Shown: positions 51,397 to 60,835 of the stretch, in pieces
Layout of the letters: the number at the start of each line of letters is the position of its first letter
Position numbering within the stretch: position 1 is the first letter of the stretch
NCBI RefSeq assembly: GCF_014651075.1
Contig: NZ_BMWE01000009.1
Coordinates: 124,001-188,000 of the forward strand
Source of the DNA: Streptomyces djakartensis
GTDB taxonomy: Bacteria > Actinomycetota > Actinomycetes > Streptomycetales > Streptomycetaceae
DNA: 64,000 nt
Reading direction: 5' to 3'
Position numbers and translations under genes: made by a program
The notes under the pieces: model-generated
Databases searched by the model: none
What the model saw: the letters and a program-made list of their open reading frames with translations, nothing else
What the model was told of the DNA's origin: nothing

Positions 51397-53574
51397 GTGA
51401 AGCAGGTTGTGCAGAACTACAAGAGCGGCGAGCTGGCGGTGCTCGACGTGCCGGTGCCGGGGTGCAAGCCGGGCGGTGTGCTGGTCCGCAGCGCCTACTC
51501 GCTGATCTCCACCGGGACCGAGCTCATGAAGGTGTCCGAGGCCGGCATGTCGATGCTGGGCAAGGCCCGCTCCCGGCCGGACCAGGTGGCCAAGGTCATG
51601 CAGAGCGTGGCCACCAACGGGGTGCCGTCCACGTACCGCAAGGTGATGGGCAAGCTGGACTCCTACACGCCGCTGGGCTACTCGCTGTGCGGGGTGGTCG
51701 AGCAGGTCGGCGCGGGCATCGACGACGTGAAGGCCGGTGACCTCGTGGCGTGCGCCGGCAACGAGCACGCGCTGCACGCCGAGTTGAACTGGGTGCCGAA
51801 GAACCTCTACACCCCGGTGCCGGACGGCCTCGCGCCGCGGGACGCGGCCTTCGGCACCGTCGGGTCGATCGCGCTGCAGGGCGTCCGCCAGGGCGAGTCC
51901 CGGCTCGGTGAGGTGGCGCTGGTCATCGGCCTCGGGCTGATCGGGCAGCTGGTGGTGCAGCTCCTCGCCGCGTCGGGAGTGCGTGTCGTCGGCGCCGACC
52001 CCGATCCGGCGCGCTGCGAGCTCGCCGAGCGCCTGGGCGCGGCGGCCTGCGGCGATCCCGCGTCCGCGGCCGTGGAGACCGCGGTCGCCGAACTGACCGG
52101 CGGACACGGCGTGGACCAGGTGTACCTGGCCGCCGGGGGCGGCAGCAACCAGCCCGTCGAGCTGGCCGCCCGGCTGTGCCGGGACCGCGGCCGGGTCGTC
52201 GACATCGGCAAGTGCCGCCTGGACCTGCCGTGGAACGCGTACTACGAGAAAGAGCTCGACGTCCGCTTCTCCCGCAGTTACGGCCCCGGCCGCTACGACC
52301 CGGAGTACGAGCTGGAGGGGCGCGACTACCCGATCGGTCACGTGCGCTGGACCGAGCGCCGCAACCTGGCGTGCTTCCTCGATCTCCTCTCCCGCGGCAG
52401 CGTCGACGTGGAACCCCTGGTCTCCCACATCGCCGACTTCGACGACGCCGTGCAGACGTACCAGCGCCTGAAGGACGGCGACCTGAAGGCCGTTGCCGTG
52501 CTGTTCCGCTACCCCGGGCCCGGACACACGGCGGAGGCGGCGGCCCCGGCGGTGGATGTGCCCGCGGTGAACGTTCGGCGGATTCCGGCCCGGCCCGCCA
52601 GCACACCGGTGCGGCTCGCGTTCGTCGGCGCGGGGAACTACGCGAGTTCGATGCTGCTGCCGCACCTGGTGCGGCGCGACGGCGTCGAGCTGTCCACCGT
52701 CGTCACCACGACGGCGCTGTCCGCGGCCAACGCGCAGCGGAAGTTCGGCTTCGCCGGGGCGACCACCGACCTCGACGCCGTACTCGGCGACCCGTCCGTG
52801 GACGCGGTATTCGTGGTCACCCGGCACAGCTCGCACGCCGAACTGACCCGGAAGGCACTACTGGCCGGCAAGGCCGTCTTCGTGGAGAAGCCCCTGGCTC
52901 TCACCGAGGACGAGCTGGCCGGGGTGCTCGCGGCGGTGGAGGAGTCCGGCAACGACCGGCTGCAGGTGGGCTTCAACCGCCGGTTCGCGCCGCTGCTGCG
53001 GGAGGCCAGGCGGCGGTTCGGCGCCCGCAGCGGTGCGGCGAGCCTGCGTTACCTGGTCAACGCGGGCCGCCTCGACGCCGGCAGCTGGTACCTCCGGCGG
53101 GGCACCGAGGGCTCGCGGTTCGCCGGTGAGGGCGGGCACTTCATCGACACGGCGAGCTGGCTGCTCGACGCCGACCCGGTCTCGGTGTACGCGGTCGCCA
53201 CGTCCGGCGACGACGACCTGCAGGTCGTGCTGCGCTACCCGGACGGGTCCACCGCCACCATCAGTTACGTCACGACCGGCCCGTCCGCGTTCCCCAAGGA
53301 GACGCTGGACCTGGTCGCGGACGGCAAGGCGCTGCGGCTCGACGACTTCGTCCGTGCCTCGGTCCACGGCCGCAAGCGGTGGGTCAGTTCGCGGCTGCCC
53401 AAGGCCCGGGACAAGGGCCAGAACGCCGAACTCGCCGCGTTCGTCAAGGCCGTGCGGACCGGTGGGCCGATGCCGGTGCCGCTTCGGTCGCTGGCCGCCA
53501 CCACGGCGGCCACCCTCGCCGTGCGGGCCGGCCTGGCGGCCGGCGCCCCGGTGACGCTGGCGGGGGCGCGATGA
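51397..53574 (+). CDS. Bi-domain oxidoreductase (alcohol-dehydrogenase-like + Gfo/Idh/MocA)
   Basis: A 725-residue fusion. Residues ~1-370 are a medium-chain dehydrogenase-like domain (SLISTGTELMKVSEAGMS, GYSLCGVVEQVGAGIDDVKAGD, ALVIGLGLIGQLVVQLLAASGV). Residues ~405-720 are a Gfo/Idh/MocA domain (VRLAFVGAGNYASSMLLPHL, VFVVTRHSSHAEL, KAVFVEKPLALTEDE with the EKP motif). This fusion is a known polysaccharide-cluster protein, often next to heparinase-like and AsnB genes. It probably makes or modifies an unusual sugar; the reaction is not established. GTG 51397 has AGAGGAG upstream. Confidence 0.93.
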   Translation: MKQVVQNYKSGELAVLDVPVPGCKPGGVLVRSAYSLISTGTELMKVSEAGMSMLGKARSRPDQVAKVMQSVATNGVPSTYRKVMGKLDSYTPLGYSLCGVVEQVGAGIDDVKAGDLVACAGNEHALHAELNWVPKNLYTPVPDGLAPRDAAFGTVGSIALQGVRQGESRLGEVALVIGLGLIGQLVVQLLAASGVRVVGADPDPARCELAERLGAAACGDPASAAVETAVAELTGGHGVDQVYLAAGGGSNQPVELAARLCRDRGRVVDIGKCRLDLPWNAYYEKELDVRFSRSYGPGRYDPEYELEGRDYPIGHVRWTERRNLACFLDLLSRGSVDVEPLVSHIADFDDAVQTYQRLKDGDLKAVAVLFRYPGPGHTAEAAAPAVDVPAVNVRRIPARPASTPVRLAFVGAGNYASSMLLPHLVRRDGVELSTVVTTTALSAANAQRKFGFAGATTDLDAVLGDPSVDAVFVVTRHSSHAELTRKALLAGKAVFVEKPLALTEDELAGVLAAVEESGNDRLQVGFNRRFAPLLREARRRFGARSGAASLRYLVNAGRLDAGSWYLRRGTEGSRFAGEGGHFIDTASWLLDADPVSVYAVATSGDDDLQVVLRYPDGSTATISYVTTGPSAFPKETLDLVADGKALRLDDFVRASVHGRKRWVSSRLPKARDKGQNAELAAFVKAVRTGGPMPVPLRSLAATTAATLAVRAGLAAGAPVTLAGAR

Positions 53575-55544
53575 CGGTGAGCTCGGGCAGTGCGGGCTGG
53601 TACCTGCGGCGGCTGTCCCGGATGGGGCCGCAGGAGGTCGCGGGCCGGGTCGGCGACACGGTGCGCAGGCGGCGCTGGCGGTCGGCGCGGACGAGCTGCC
53701 CGGACGTGACCGGCGCCCGCTTCACCTCCGTCCTGCCCGCCGGGGCGATCGCCGCGGTGCCTCCCGACGCCGCGAAACGTCTCATCGCCGAGGCGGACCG
53801 GCTGATGCACGGGCACGCCGAGTACTTCGGGGTGGTCCGCGACGACCTGGCCGACCCGGACTGGTGGTACGACCCGAAGACCGGGCGCCGGGCTCCGTGG
53901 GGTTACGCCTTCGACCTGCCGTACCGGAGCGAGGACGCGGTCGGGGACATCAAGCAGATCTGGGAGCTGTCCCGCCACCAGTACCTCACCGTGCTCGCCG
54001 CCGCCTACGCGATCACCGGCGACGAGCGGTACGCCGAGCGCGTGGCCCAGCACCTGCGGTCGTGGTGGGCGGCCAACGCGCCGCTGCGCGGAGTGCACTG
54101 GATCAGCGGCATCGAGCTGGGGATCCGGCTGCTGTCCTGGGTGTGGATCCGCCGGCTGCTCGACGGCTGGCCGGGCGCGGCCGCTCTGTTCGAGGGCAAC
54201 CCGGTGGCGCTGAACCAGATCTGGCACCACCAGCGCTGGCTGGCCGCCTTCCCCAGCCGGGGGTCCTCGGCGAACAACCACGTCATCGCCGAGGCCGCCG
54301 GGCAGTTCGCCGCGGCCTGCGCGTTCGGGTGGTTCCCCTCCTCGGCGCGCTGGCGGGCCGACGCGCTGCGGTCGCTGGAGCGGCACTTGCGCGGCAACAC
54401 CTTCGGCTCCGGCCTCAACCGCGAGCTGGCCACCGAGTATCACGGACTGGTGCTGGAGCTCGGCCTGGCCGCGGTGGCGGAGGCCGACGCGGCGGGCAGG
54501 CCGGTCCCCGCGTCGATCCGGCTCGTACTGCTGCGGATGACCGACGCCCTCGCCGCCGTCGTGGACAGCAGATTGCGGCCGCCTCGCCAGGGAGACGCGG
54601 ACGACGGGCACGGTCTGGTCGTGGACGGCGCGGGCACCGACCGCTGGGGCTCGCTGCTGGCCACCGGGGACGCCGTGTTCGGCCGGCTCGACTGGTGGCC
54701 GGCGCCGGCCGGCACCGATGTGCGCACCGCGCTGCTGACCGCGCTGATCAAGCCCACCGCACCGGCCGTGGCCCGGCCGGCGAGCCGCCCCGCGCACTTC
54801 CCCGACGCGGGCATGACCATCCTGCGCGGTCCGGGGGAGATCTGGTGCCGCTGCGACGGCGGTCCGCACGGCTTCCTGTCCATCGCCGCGCACGCCCACG
54901 CGGACGCGCTGTCCGTGGAGGTCCGGCACGACGGGGTCGACGTGCTCGCCGACCCGGGGACGTACTGCTACCACGGGCAGCCCGAGTGGCGGCGGTACTT
55001 CCGGTCGACCCTGGGCCACAACACCCTGCAACTGGACGGCGGTGACCAGTCCGTCTCCGGCGGCCCCTTCCTGTGGACCCGGCATGCCCGCAGCCGCGTC
55101 CTGGTGGCGGAGACCGCCGGGAAGGGGGCGGCACGCTGGAGCGCCGAGCACGACGGTTACCAGCGCTGCGTGCACCGCCGCCGGGTGGAGCTGACGGCCG
55201 CGAGCCAGGAGCTGAGGGTGGTCGACGAGGTCCGCGGCCGGCACGGCCCGCGCAGGGCCGTACGGCTGGCGTTCCACCTCGGCCCGGCGATCGCCGCGGA
55301 CCTGACGGGGAGCCGGGCGGTGCTCACCTGGACCCGGGACGGCGAGGACCGCTCCGCGGTGCTCGACCTGCCCGGGCAGCTTTCCTGGCGGGCGCATCGC
55401 GGCGAGAGCGACCCCCCTCTGGGCTGGTACTCCGCCGGCTTCGGGCGCAAGGAGCCCAGCACGACGCTGCTCGGCACCGGCTTCACCGACGGCACGGAGG
55501 CGTTCACGACCGTACTCGGCTTCAGCGGCCAGGGGGACGTGTGA
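53571..55544 (+). CDS. Heparinase II/III-family protein
   Basis: A 657-residue protein. An N-terminal alpha-toroid (WELSRHQYLTVLAAAYAITGDERYA, HWISGIELGIRLLSWVWI, SRGSSANNHVIAEAAGQFAAA) is followed by the beta-sandwich heparinase II/III domain (GFLSIAAHAHADALSVEVRHDGVDVLADPGTYCYHG, HNTLQLDGGDQS). The Asn-His and His-Ala-Asp motifs and the Tyr in GTYCYHG are conserved in the family. No signal peptide is visible, so it may act inside the cell or at the inner face. It could be a uronate polymer lyase (trimming or quality control) or a modifying enzyme. ATGA overlap with the previous gene. Confidence 0.88.
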   Translation: MTVSSGSAGWYLRRLSRMGPQEVAGRVGDTVRRRRWRSARTSCPDVTGARFTSVLPAGAIAAVPPDAAKRLIAEADRLMHGHAEYFGVVRDDLADPDWWYDPKTGRRAPWGYAFDLPYRSEDAVGDIKQIWELSRHQYLTVLAAAYAITGDERYAERVAQHLRSWWAANAPLRGVHWISGIELGIRLLSWVWIRRLLDGWPGAAALFEGNPVALNQIWHHQRWLAAFPSRGSSANNHVIAEAAGQFAAACAFGWFPSSARWRADALRSLERHLRGNTFGSGLNRELATEYHGLVLELGLAAVAEADAAGRPVPASIRLVLLRMTDALAAVVDSRLRPPRQGDADDGHGLVVDGAGTDRWGSLLATGDAVFGRLDWWPAPAGTDVRTALLTALIKPTAPAVARPASRPAHFPDAGMTILRGPGEIWCRCDGGPHGFLSIAAHAHADALSVEVRHDGVDVLADPGTYCYHGQPEWRRYFRSTLGHNTLQLDGGDQSVSGGPFLWTRHARSRVLVAETAGKGAARWSAEHDGYQRCVHRRRVELTAASQELRVVDEVRGRHGPRRAVRLAFHLGPAIAADLTGSRAVLTWTRDGEDRSAVLDLPGQLSWRAHRGESDPPLGWYSAGFGRKEPSTTLLGTGFTDGTEAFTTVLGFSGQGDV

Positions 55545-57061
55545 CGTCGACCAGGCGACACCGGGCGTGGGCCGCGGCACCGCTGGCGCTTGCCCTGCTG
55601 TCGGTGACCGGCTGCGAGAGCGCGCCGGGCGCGCGGCCGAAGCCGACCGCCGCGCCCGCCACGTCGGTGGCCCGGGTGTGCGCCAGGCCCGCGGCCGGGC
55701 CGGTGAAGGCGCCGGCGGGCGCGGTGACGGTCGACCCCGAGGTGGTCGGTGACCTGGCCGAGAAGACGAAGAGCAGCCCCCCGGGCACCACGTTCTGGCT
55801 TCGGCCGGGCAAGCACAGGCTCCAGCCGGACCGCTACGCCCAGGTCGTCGCCAAGCGGGGGAACCGCTACCTCGGCGCTCCCGGCGCGGTGCTCGACGGC
55901 GGGAAGAGGAACAACTACGCGTTCAGCGGCACCGCCGGCGACGTCACGATCCGCCACCTGACCGTGCAGCATTTCACCGCGCCGCCCGACGAGGGCGTGG
56001 TCAACCACGACATGGCCGACGGTTGGGTGATCGAGCACGCGAAGATCCAGTACAACTCCGGTGCCGGGCTGATGGCCGGCGCCCGCCAGCGAGTCCGCGC
56101 CAGCTGCCTGCGCGGCAACGGGCAGTACGGGATGAATGCGTACAAGACCGGTGACTCCATCCGCCAGCTGGTGGTCGAGGGCAACGAGATCACGGGCAAC
56201 AACACCGACGACTGGGAGCGGCGCAAGCCCGGTTGCGGATGCACCGGCGGTGTGAAGTTCTGGGCGGTCGACGGCGCCGACGTGCGGGGCAACTGGGTGC
56301 ACCACAACCGCGGAGCCGGGCTGTGGGCGGACACCGACAACAACGACTTCCGCATCGAGAACAACGTGCTCGAGGCCAACGACGGTGCCGCGCTGATCTA
56401 CGAGACCAGCTACAACGCGGTGATCCGGAAGAACACGATCCGGCGCAACAACCGGGTCGAGGGCCGTAAGGCGGCCGACCGCGGCGACACCTTCCCGTAC
56501 GCGACCGTCTACGTGTCCGAGTCCGGCGGCGAGCCACGGATCCGGGCCCGCACGGACAAGCTGGAGATCTACCGGAACGTGCTGGAGGACAACTGGAACG
56601 GCATCACCCTGTGGGAGAACGCCGACCGGTTCTGCAACAGCCCGGCCAACACCTCGACCGGTTACTGCACGTTGCTGGTGAAGGACACCGGCCGCTGCGC
56701 GAGGACGGCGATCGCCACCGCACCGCTCCACGCCGACTGCCGGTGGAAGACCCAGCGCGTCGACATCCACCACAACCGCTTCCTGCTGGACACGTCGGTC
56801 GTCGGGTGCGAGACCGAGTGCGGCCGCATGGCGGTCCTCGCCAACTACGGCACCTATCCGCAGTGGTCGCCGTACAAGGGCAGGCGGGTGGCCGAGGCGA
56901 TCACCCACAAGCAGCACAACCGCTGGCACCACAACCTCTACCGAGGACCGTGGAGCTTCGTCGCGGAGAACACGGACCGGCTGCTCGACTCCGGACAGTG
57001 GCGGAGCACGCCGTACCGGCAGGACGCGGGCAGCACCTTCTCACGACCGGCCGGTGGTTGA
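55541..57061 (+). CDS. Secreted lipoprotein with right-handed parallel beta-helix
   Basis: A 506-residue protein. The signal peptide ends in the lipobox VTGC (C25), so it should be lipid-anchored outside the membrane. Then comes a Pro-rich linker and a parallel beta-helix, with turns such as GWVIEHAKIQYNSGAGLMAG, LVVEGNEITGNNTDDW, ADVRGNWVHHNRGAGLWADT, FRIENNVLEANDGAALIYE and LEIYRNVLEDNWNGITLWE. Beta-helices of this kind are found in polysaccharide lyases and mannuronan C5-epimerases (AlgG/AlgE). In a GDP-mannuronate cluster this makes epimerase or lyase action on the polymer plausible, but no catalytic signature is definite. GTG 55541 overlaps the heparinase-like gene stop. Confidence 0.82.
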   Translation: MTSTRRHRAWAAAPLALALLSVTGCESAPGARPKPTAAPATSVARVCARPAAGPVKAPAGAVTVDPEVVGDLAEKTKSSPPGTTFWLRPGKHRLQPDRYAQVVAKRGNRYLGAPGAVLDGGKRNNYAFSGTAGDVTIRHLTVQHFTAPPDEGVVNHDMADGWVIEHAKIQYNSGAGLMAGARQRVRASCLRGNGQYGMNAYKTGDSIRQLVVEGNEITGNNTDDWERRKPGCGCTGGVKFWAVDGADVRGNWVHHNRGAGLWADTDNNDFRIENNVLEANDGAALIYETSYNAVIRKNTIRRNNRVEGRKAADRGDTFPYATVYVSESGGEPRIRARTDKLEIYRNVLEDNWNGITLWENADRFCNSPANTSTGYCTLLVKDTGRCARTAIATAPLHADCRWKTQRVDIHHNRFLLDTSVVGCETECGRMAVLANYGTYPQWSPYKGRRVAEAITHKQHNRWHHNLYRGPWSFVAENTDRLLDSGQWRSTPYRQDAGSTFSRPAGG

Positions 57062-57062
57062 G

Positions 57063-58352
57063 ATGGACGAAGACCTGAAGCGCGGCGGTGCGCCGGGCGG
57101 AGGGGGAACCGCCGTCCGGTCTCGCGCCGAGCCGCGTGCCGCCGGCACCCCGAAGGCCGTCGCGATCGTCTGGGCGCTGCTGGGCCTCAACACGCTCGGC
57201 TCCGCCGGGGCGAAGACCATCGTCCCGCTGCCCCGCTCCCTCATCCAGATGGTCACCATGGGCGCGCTGGCCGCCGCGTTCGCGTTGGCGCTCACGCTCA
57301 ATCTCCGGCTGCGCGTCCGGCCCAGCGCCTTCGTGTTCCTGCTCACCCTGCTGCTGGTGCCGAGCGTGATCTCCAGCGCGGACCTGGAGTCCGGGTTCGG
57401 CGCGCTGTTCCGCTGCGCCCGGCTGGCCCTCTTCGTCGGCACGTTGTGGCTGCTCACCCGGTGGTGGGACGGCGGCCTGACATTCGTCCGGCACCACATC
57501 CGGATGTACTTCGCGGCCCTGGGGACGGCGGCCGCGGGCCTGGTCATCTCCCCGGGCGCGGCCATGCCCGAGACCTACGGCGGGCGTCTCGTCGGCGCGT
57601 TGTGGCCGCTCACCCCGCCGCAGATCGGACAGTACGCCGCGGTGATCACCGGGCTCACCGTGCTGCTCGTCATGGGCGGCCGGACCACCGGCGGCAGCGC
57701 GGCGGCGGTCATCGTGCCGTCCTTGGTGCTGCTCGCGCTGACCCACACCCGGACGGCCACGGTCGGGCTGCTCGCCGGGCTGGCGCTGGCGATCGGTTCG
57801 CTCGTCCTGACCAGCGCCGCCGCCCGCCGGTTCTTCACCTGGGCGGTGCTGGTCTGCGCGGTGGCCGCGGTGGGCTTCGCCTCCGCACTGCAGGCGTGGT
57901 TCCTGCGCGGCCAGAGCAGGGAGAACTTCACCAGCCTCACCGGCAGGGCCAAGGTCTGGGACGCCCTGCTGGCAGCGCCCAGGACGACCGCGGAGCAGGT
58001 GTTCGGCACGGGCCTGGGCGACAAGTCGTTCGGCGGGCTGCCGATCGACAACAGCTGGCTGGCCGTCTACAACGAGCAGGGTCTGATCGGCCTCACCCTC
58101 GTGGCGGCGTTCGTCGTCGTCCTCGCGGGTGTCGCGCTGCTGCGGCCACCGTCGCTGCCGAGGGCCTGCGCGATCTTCCTGATCAGCTATGTCGCGATCT
58201 CGTCGTACACCGAGGCCGGCCTCGGCGACGCCTCGCCGTATCTGCTGCATCTGGCCCTGGCCGCCTCGCTCCTGGCGGCACCCGCCGCGGCCGTGCAGGG
58301 TACCAGGCCCGCGGTCCCCCAGCCACGTATCCCGCGATGGGCCCGGAGGTGA
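57063..58352 (+). CDS. O-antigen ligase/Wzy-like membrane polymerase
   Basis: A 429-residue protein with about eleven hydrophobic segments after a ~35-residue cytoplasmic tail. A large extracytoplasmic loop between the late helices contains RENFTSLTGRAKVWDALLAA and GTGLGDKSFGGLPIDNSWLAVYNEQGLIG, the hallmark loop of Wzy/WaaL proteins. It would polymerise or ligate lipid-linked repeat units. ATG 57063 is preferred; GTG 57054 is three codons upstream. No flippase (Wzx) gene is visible in the window. Confidence 0.85.
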   Translation: MDEDLKRGGAPGGGGTAVRSRAEPRAAGTPKAVAIVWALLGLNTLGSAGAKTIVPLPRSLIQMVTMGALAAAFALALTLNLRLRVRPSAFVFLLTLLLVPSVISSADLESGFGALFRCARLALFVGTLWLLTRWWDGGLTFVRHHIRMYFAALGTAAAGLVISPGAAMPETYGGRLVGALWPLTPPQIGQYAAVITGLTVLLVMGGRTTGGSAAAVIVPSLVLLALTHTRTATVGLLAGLALAIGSLVLTSAAARRFFTWAVLVCAVAAVGFASALQAWFLRGQSRENFTSLTGRAKVWDALLAAPRTTAEQVFGTGLGDKSFGGLPIDNSWLAVYNEQGLIGLTLVAAFVVVLAGVALLRPPSLPRACAIFLISYVAISSYTEAGLGDASPYLLHLALAASLLAAPAAAVQGTRPAVPQPRIPRWARR

Positions 58353-58354
58353 CC

Positions 58355-59584
58355 GTGAGCATGCACGTCCTCGTGGTGCACAACCGCTACTCCTCGGCGC
58401 AGCCGAGCGGGGAGAACAGGGTCGTCGACCAGGAAGTGGGGCTGTTGCGCGCGGCCGGCCACCGGGTGGGGGTCTTCGAGCGGCGCAGCGACGACATCGC
58501 CGGCCGGTCCCTCCTGGGCAAGGCCGCGGTGCCGCTCCTCGTGCCGTGGAACCCGGCGGTCCGCAGGGAGCTCACCGCCCGGCTGCGCAGCGACCGGCCG
58601 GACGTGGTGCACATCCACAACGTCTTCCCGCTCCTGTCGCCCGCGGTCCTCGCCGCCTGCGCGGAGGCCGGTGTACCCGCCGTCGCCACGCTGCACAACT
58701 ACACCCAGGTCTGCCCGCCGGGCACGCTGCACCGGGACGGCCGGTCGTGCACCGAGTGCGTCGGGACGAAGGCGTCACTGCCCGCCGTCCGGCACGGCTG
58801 CTACCGGAACTCCCGCCTTGCGACGGTGCCGCTGGCGGTCAGCCTGTCGGCCAACCGGCGGCGGTGGTGGTCCGGCGTGGCGCGGTTCTTCTGCATCTCC
58901 GCGGCGCAGCGCGACGTCCTGGTGCGGTCCGGCATGCCGCCCGAGCGGCTGGCCGTGAAGCACAACTTCGTTCCGGAGCCGGGTGCCCGCCGGGCGGGCG
59001 CCGGCGAGCATGTGCTGTTCCTGGGCCGGCTCGCGGAGGCCAAGGGCGTGCGGCTGCTCATGACCGCGTGGGACGACATCGCGGCGAACGGCGGTGTGGG
59101 CGTGCCGCTGGTGCTCGCCGGCGCGGGGCCACTGGAGCGGGAGGTGACCGCCTGGGCGGCGGGCCGGGACGACGTGCGCCACGTCGGGCTGCTCGACCAG
59201 GCCCAGGTCCGGCACGCCGTCGCGCGGTCGGTGGCCGTGGTGGCTCCGTCGATGGCCCTGGAGACGTTCGGCCTGGTGGTCGCGGAGGCGATGGCGGCGG
59301 GGGTCCCGGCCGTCGCCGCCGGTCACGGCGCGTTCGTCGAACTCGTCGAGGACGGGGTGACCGGGCTGCTGCACCGCCCGGGCGAGCCCGGCTCGCTCGC
59401 GTCCTGCCTGCGCCGGATCACGGCCGAGCCGGACCGCAACCAGGAGATGGGCCATGCGGCCAGGCGCCGCTACGAGCGGCGCTTCAGCCCGGCCGTCGGG
59501 CTGGAGCGGCTGGTGGATGAATACCGCACCGCGATCGCGGGGCGGACGGAAGCGATGGGGGACGGAATCAATGGGGGGCAGTAG
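58355..59584 (+). CDS. Family 4 glycosyltransferase
   Basis: About 409 residues, GT-B fold. MHVLVVHNRYSSAQPSGENRVVDQEV is the classic start; VVHIHNVFPLLSPAVL and TLHNYTQVCPPGTLHRDGRSCTECVG (with paired Cys) lie in the acceptor half, and VLFLGRLAEAKGVRLLM, SMALETFGLVVAEAMAAGVPAVA in the donor half. GGAGG just upstream allows GTG 58349, GTG 58355 or ATG 58361 as the start. Second transferase of the repeat-unit assembly. Confidence 0.9.
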   Translation: MSMHVLVVHNRYSSAQPSGENRVVDQEVGLLRAAGHRVGVFERRSDDIAGRSLLGKAAVPLLVPWNPAVRRELTARLRSDRPDVVHIHNVFPLLSPAVLAACAEAGVPAVATLHNYTQVCPPGTLHRDGRSCTECVGTKASLPAVRHGCYRNSRLATVPLAVSLSANRRRWWSGVARFFCISAAQRDVLVRSGMPPERLAVKHNFVPEPGARRAGAGEHVLFLGRLAEAKGVRLLMTAWDDIAANGGVGVPLVLAGAGPLEREVTAWAAGRDDVRHVGLLDQAQVRHAVARSVAVVAPSMALETFGLVVAEAMAAGVPAVAAGHGAFVELVEDGVTGLLHRPGEPGSLASCLRRITAEPDRNQEMGHAARRRYERRFSPAVGLERLVDEYRTAIAGRTEAMGDGINGGQ

Positions 59585-60835
59585 ATGACACGATGCCGAC
59601 TCTGCGGCTCGGCGGCGCTGGCGAGCGTCGTCGATCTCGGGGCGACGCCACCGTGCGAGAGCTTTCTCGCCGCGGACCGACTGGACGAGCCGGAACCGGC
59701 GTACCCGCTGCACCTGCGGGTCTGCACCGACTGCTGGCTGGCGCAGATCCCGCCGCTGATCACGCCGGAGGAGACGTTCAAGGAGTACGCGTACTTCTCC
59801 TCGTACTCGACCTCCTGGGTGGAGCACGCGCGTACGTTCGTCGCCGACGCCGTCCGGCGGGTGGGGCTCGGCCCGGACGCCTTCGTGGTCGAGGTCGCCA
59901 GCAATGACGGGTACCTGCTGAAGCACGTGGTGGACCGGGGGATGCGCTGCCTCGGCATCGAGCCGTCGGTGAACGTCGGCGCCGCGGCGCGCGAGGCGGG
60001 TGTGCCCACGCTCACGGAGTTTTTGGGCCCGGACACCGGCTCGGCCGTCCGCGAGGAGCACGGCCCGGCCGATCTGGTCGTGGCCAACAACGTGTACGCG
60101 CACATCCCCGACGTGATCGGGTTCACCCGGGGCCTGCGTGCCCTGGTCGCCGACGACGGCTGGGTCTCCATCGAGGTGCAGCACCTGCTGACCCTGATCG
60201 AGGAGAACCAGTACGACACGATCTACCACGAGCACTTCCAGTACTACACGGTGGCGTCCGCGATCCGGGCGCTGGCGAGCGGCGGACTCGCGCTCGTGGA
60301 CGTCGAGTTGCTGCCCACGCACGGCGGCTCCGTCCGGCTGTGGGCCCGGCCCGCCGAGGTGGCGGGAGAGCCGAGCCGGCGAGTGGCCGACGTGCTGGCC
60401 CGGGAGAAGGCCGCCGGTCTGCGGGAGCTGTCCGGGTACACGGAGTTCTCGGCCCGGGTGGCCAAGGTGCGCCGGGACCTGCTCAAGTTCCTCATCGAGG
60501 CGGCCGAGCGCGGCGAGACGGTCGTCGGCTACGGCGCCCCGGGCAAGGGCAACACCCTGCTCAACCACTGCGGCATCCGGCCCGACCTGCTCCCGTACAC
60601 GGTCGACCGCAACCCCTACAAGCACGGCAGGTTCACCCCGGGCACCCGCATCCCGATCCTGCCGCCGGAGCGGATAGCCGCCGACCGGCCGGACTACGTG
60701 CTCGTCCTGCCCTGGAACCTGCGGGCCGAGCTGGTCGAGCAGCTGTCCTTCGTCCACGACTGGGGCGGCCGGCTGGTCTTCCCCGTCCCGGAACTGAGCA
60801 TCGTCGAGGCCGCGTCCCGAGAGGTCACAGCATGA
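59585..60835 (+). CDS. Sugar C-methyltransferase (NovU/TylC3/EryBIII-like)
   Basis: A 416-residue three-domain enzyme. The N-terminal zinc site is C4-x2-C7 in MTRCRLCGS with CTDC downstream. The SAM domain has VVEVASNDGYLLKHVV and LVVANNVYAHIPDV, then YDTIYHEHFQYYTVAS with the conserved catalytic His/Glu region. The C-terminal domain has VVGYGAPGKGNTLLNHCGI. These enzymes methylate a carbon of a nucleotide-linked keto-deoxyhexose, giving a branched sugar. Starts right after the TAG of the previous gene. Nearby cytidylyltransferase suggests a CDP-linked substrate. Confidence 0.92.
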   Translation: MTRCRLCGSAALASVVDLGATPPCESFLAADRLDEPEPAYPLHLRVCTDCWLAQIPPLITPEETFKEYAYFSSYSTSWVEHARTFVADAVRRVGLGPDAFVVEVASNDGYLLKHVVDRGMRCLGIEPSVNVGAAAREAGVPTLTEFLGPDTGSAVREEHGPADLVVANNVYAHIPDVIGFTRGLRALVADDGWVSIEVQHLLTLIEENQYDTIYHEHFQYYTVASAIRALASGGLALVDVELLPTHGGSVRLWARPAEVAGEPSRRVADVLAREKAAGLRELSGYTEFSARVAKVRRDLLKFLIEAAERGETVVGYGAPGKGNTLLNHCGIRPDLLPYTVDRNPYKHGRFTPGTRIPILPPERIAADRPDYVLVLPWNLRAELVEQLSFVHDWGGRLVFPVPELSIVEAASREVTA

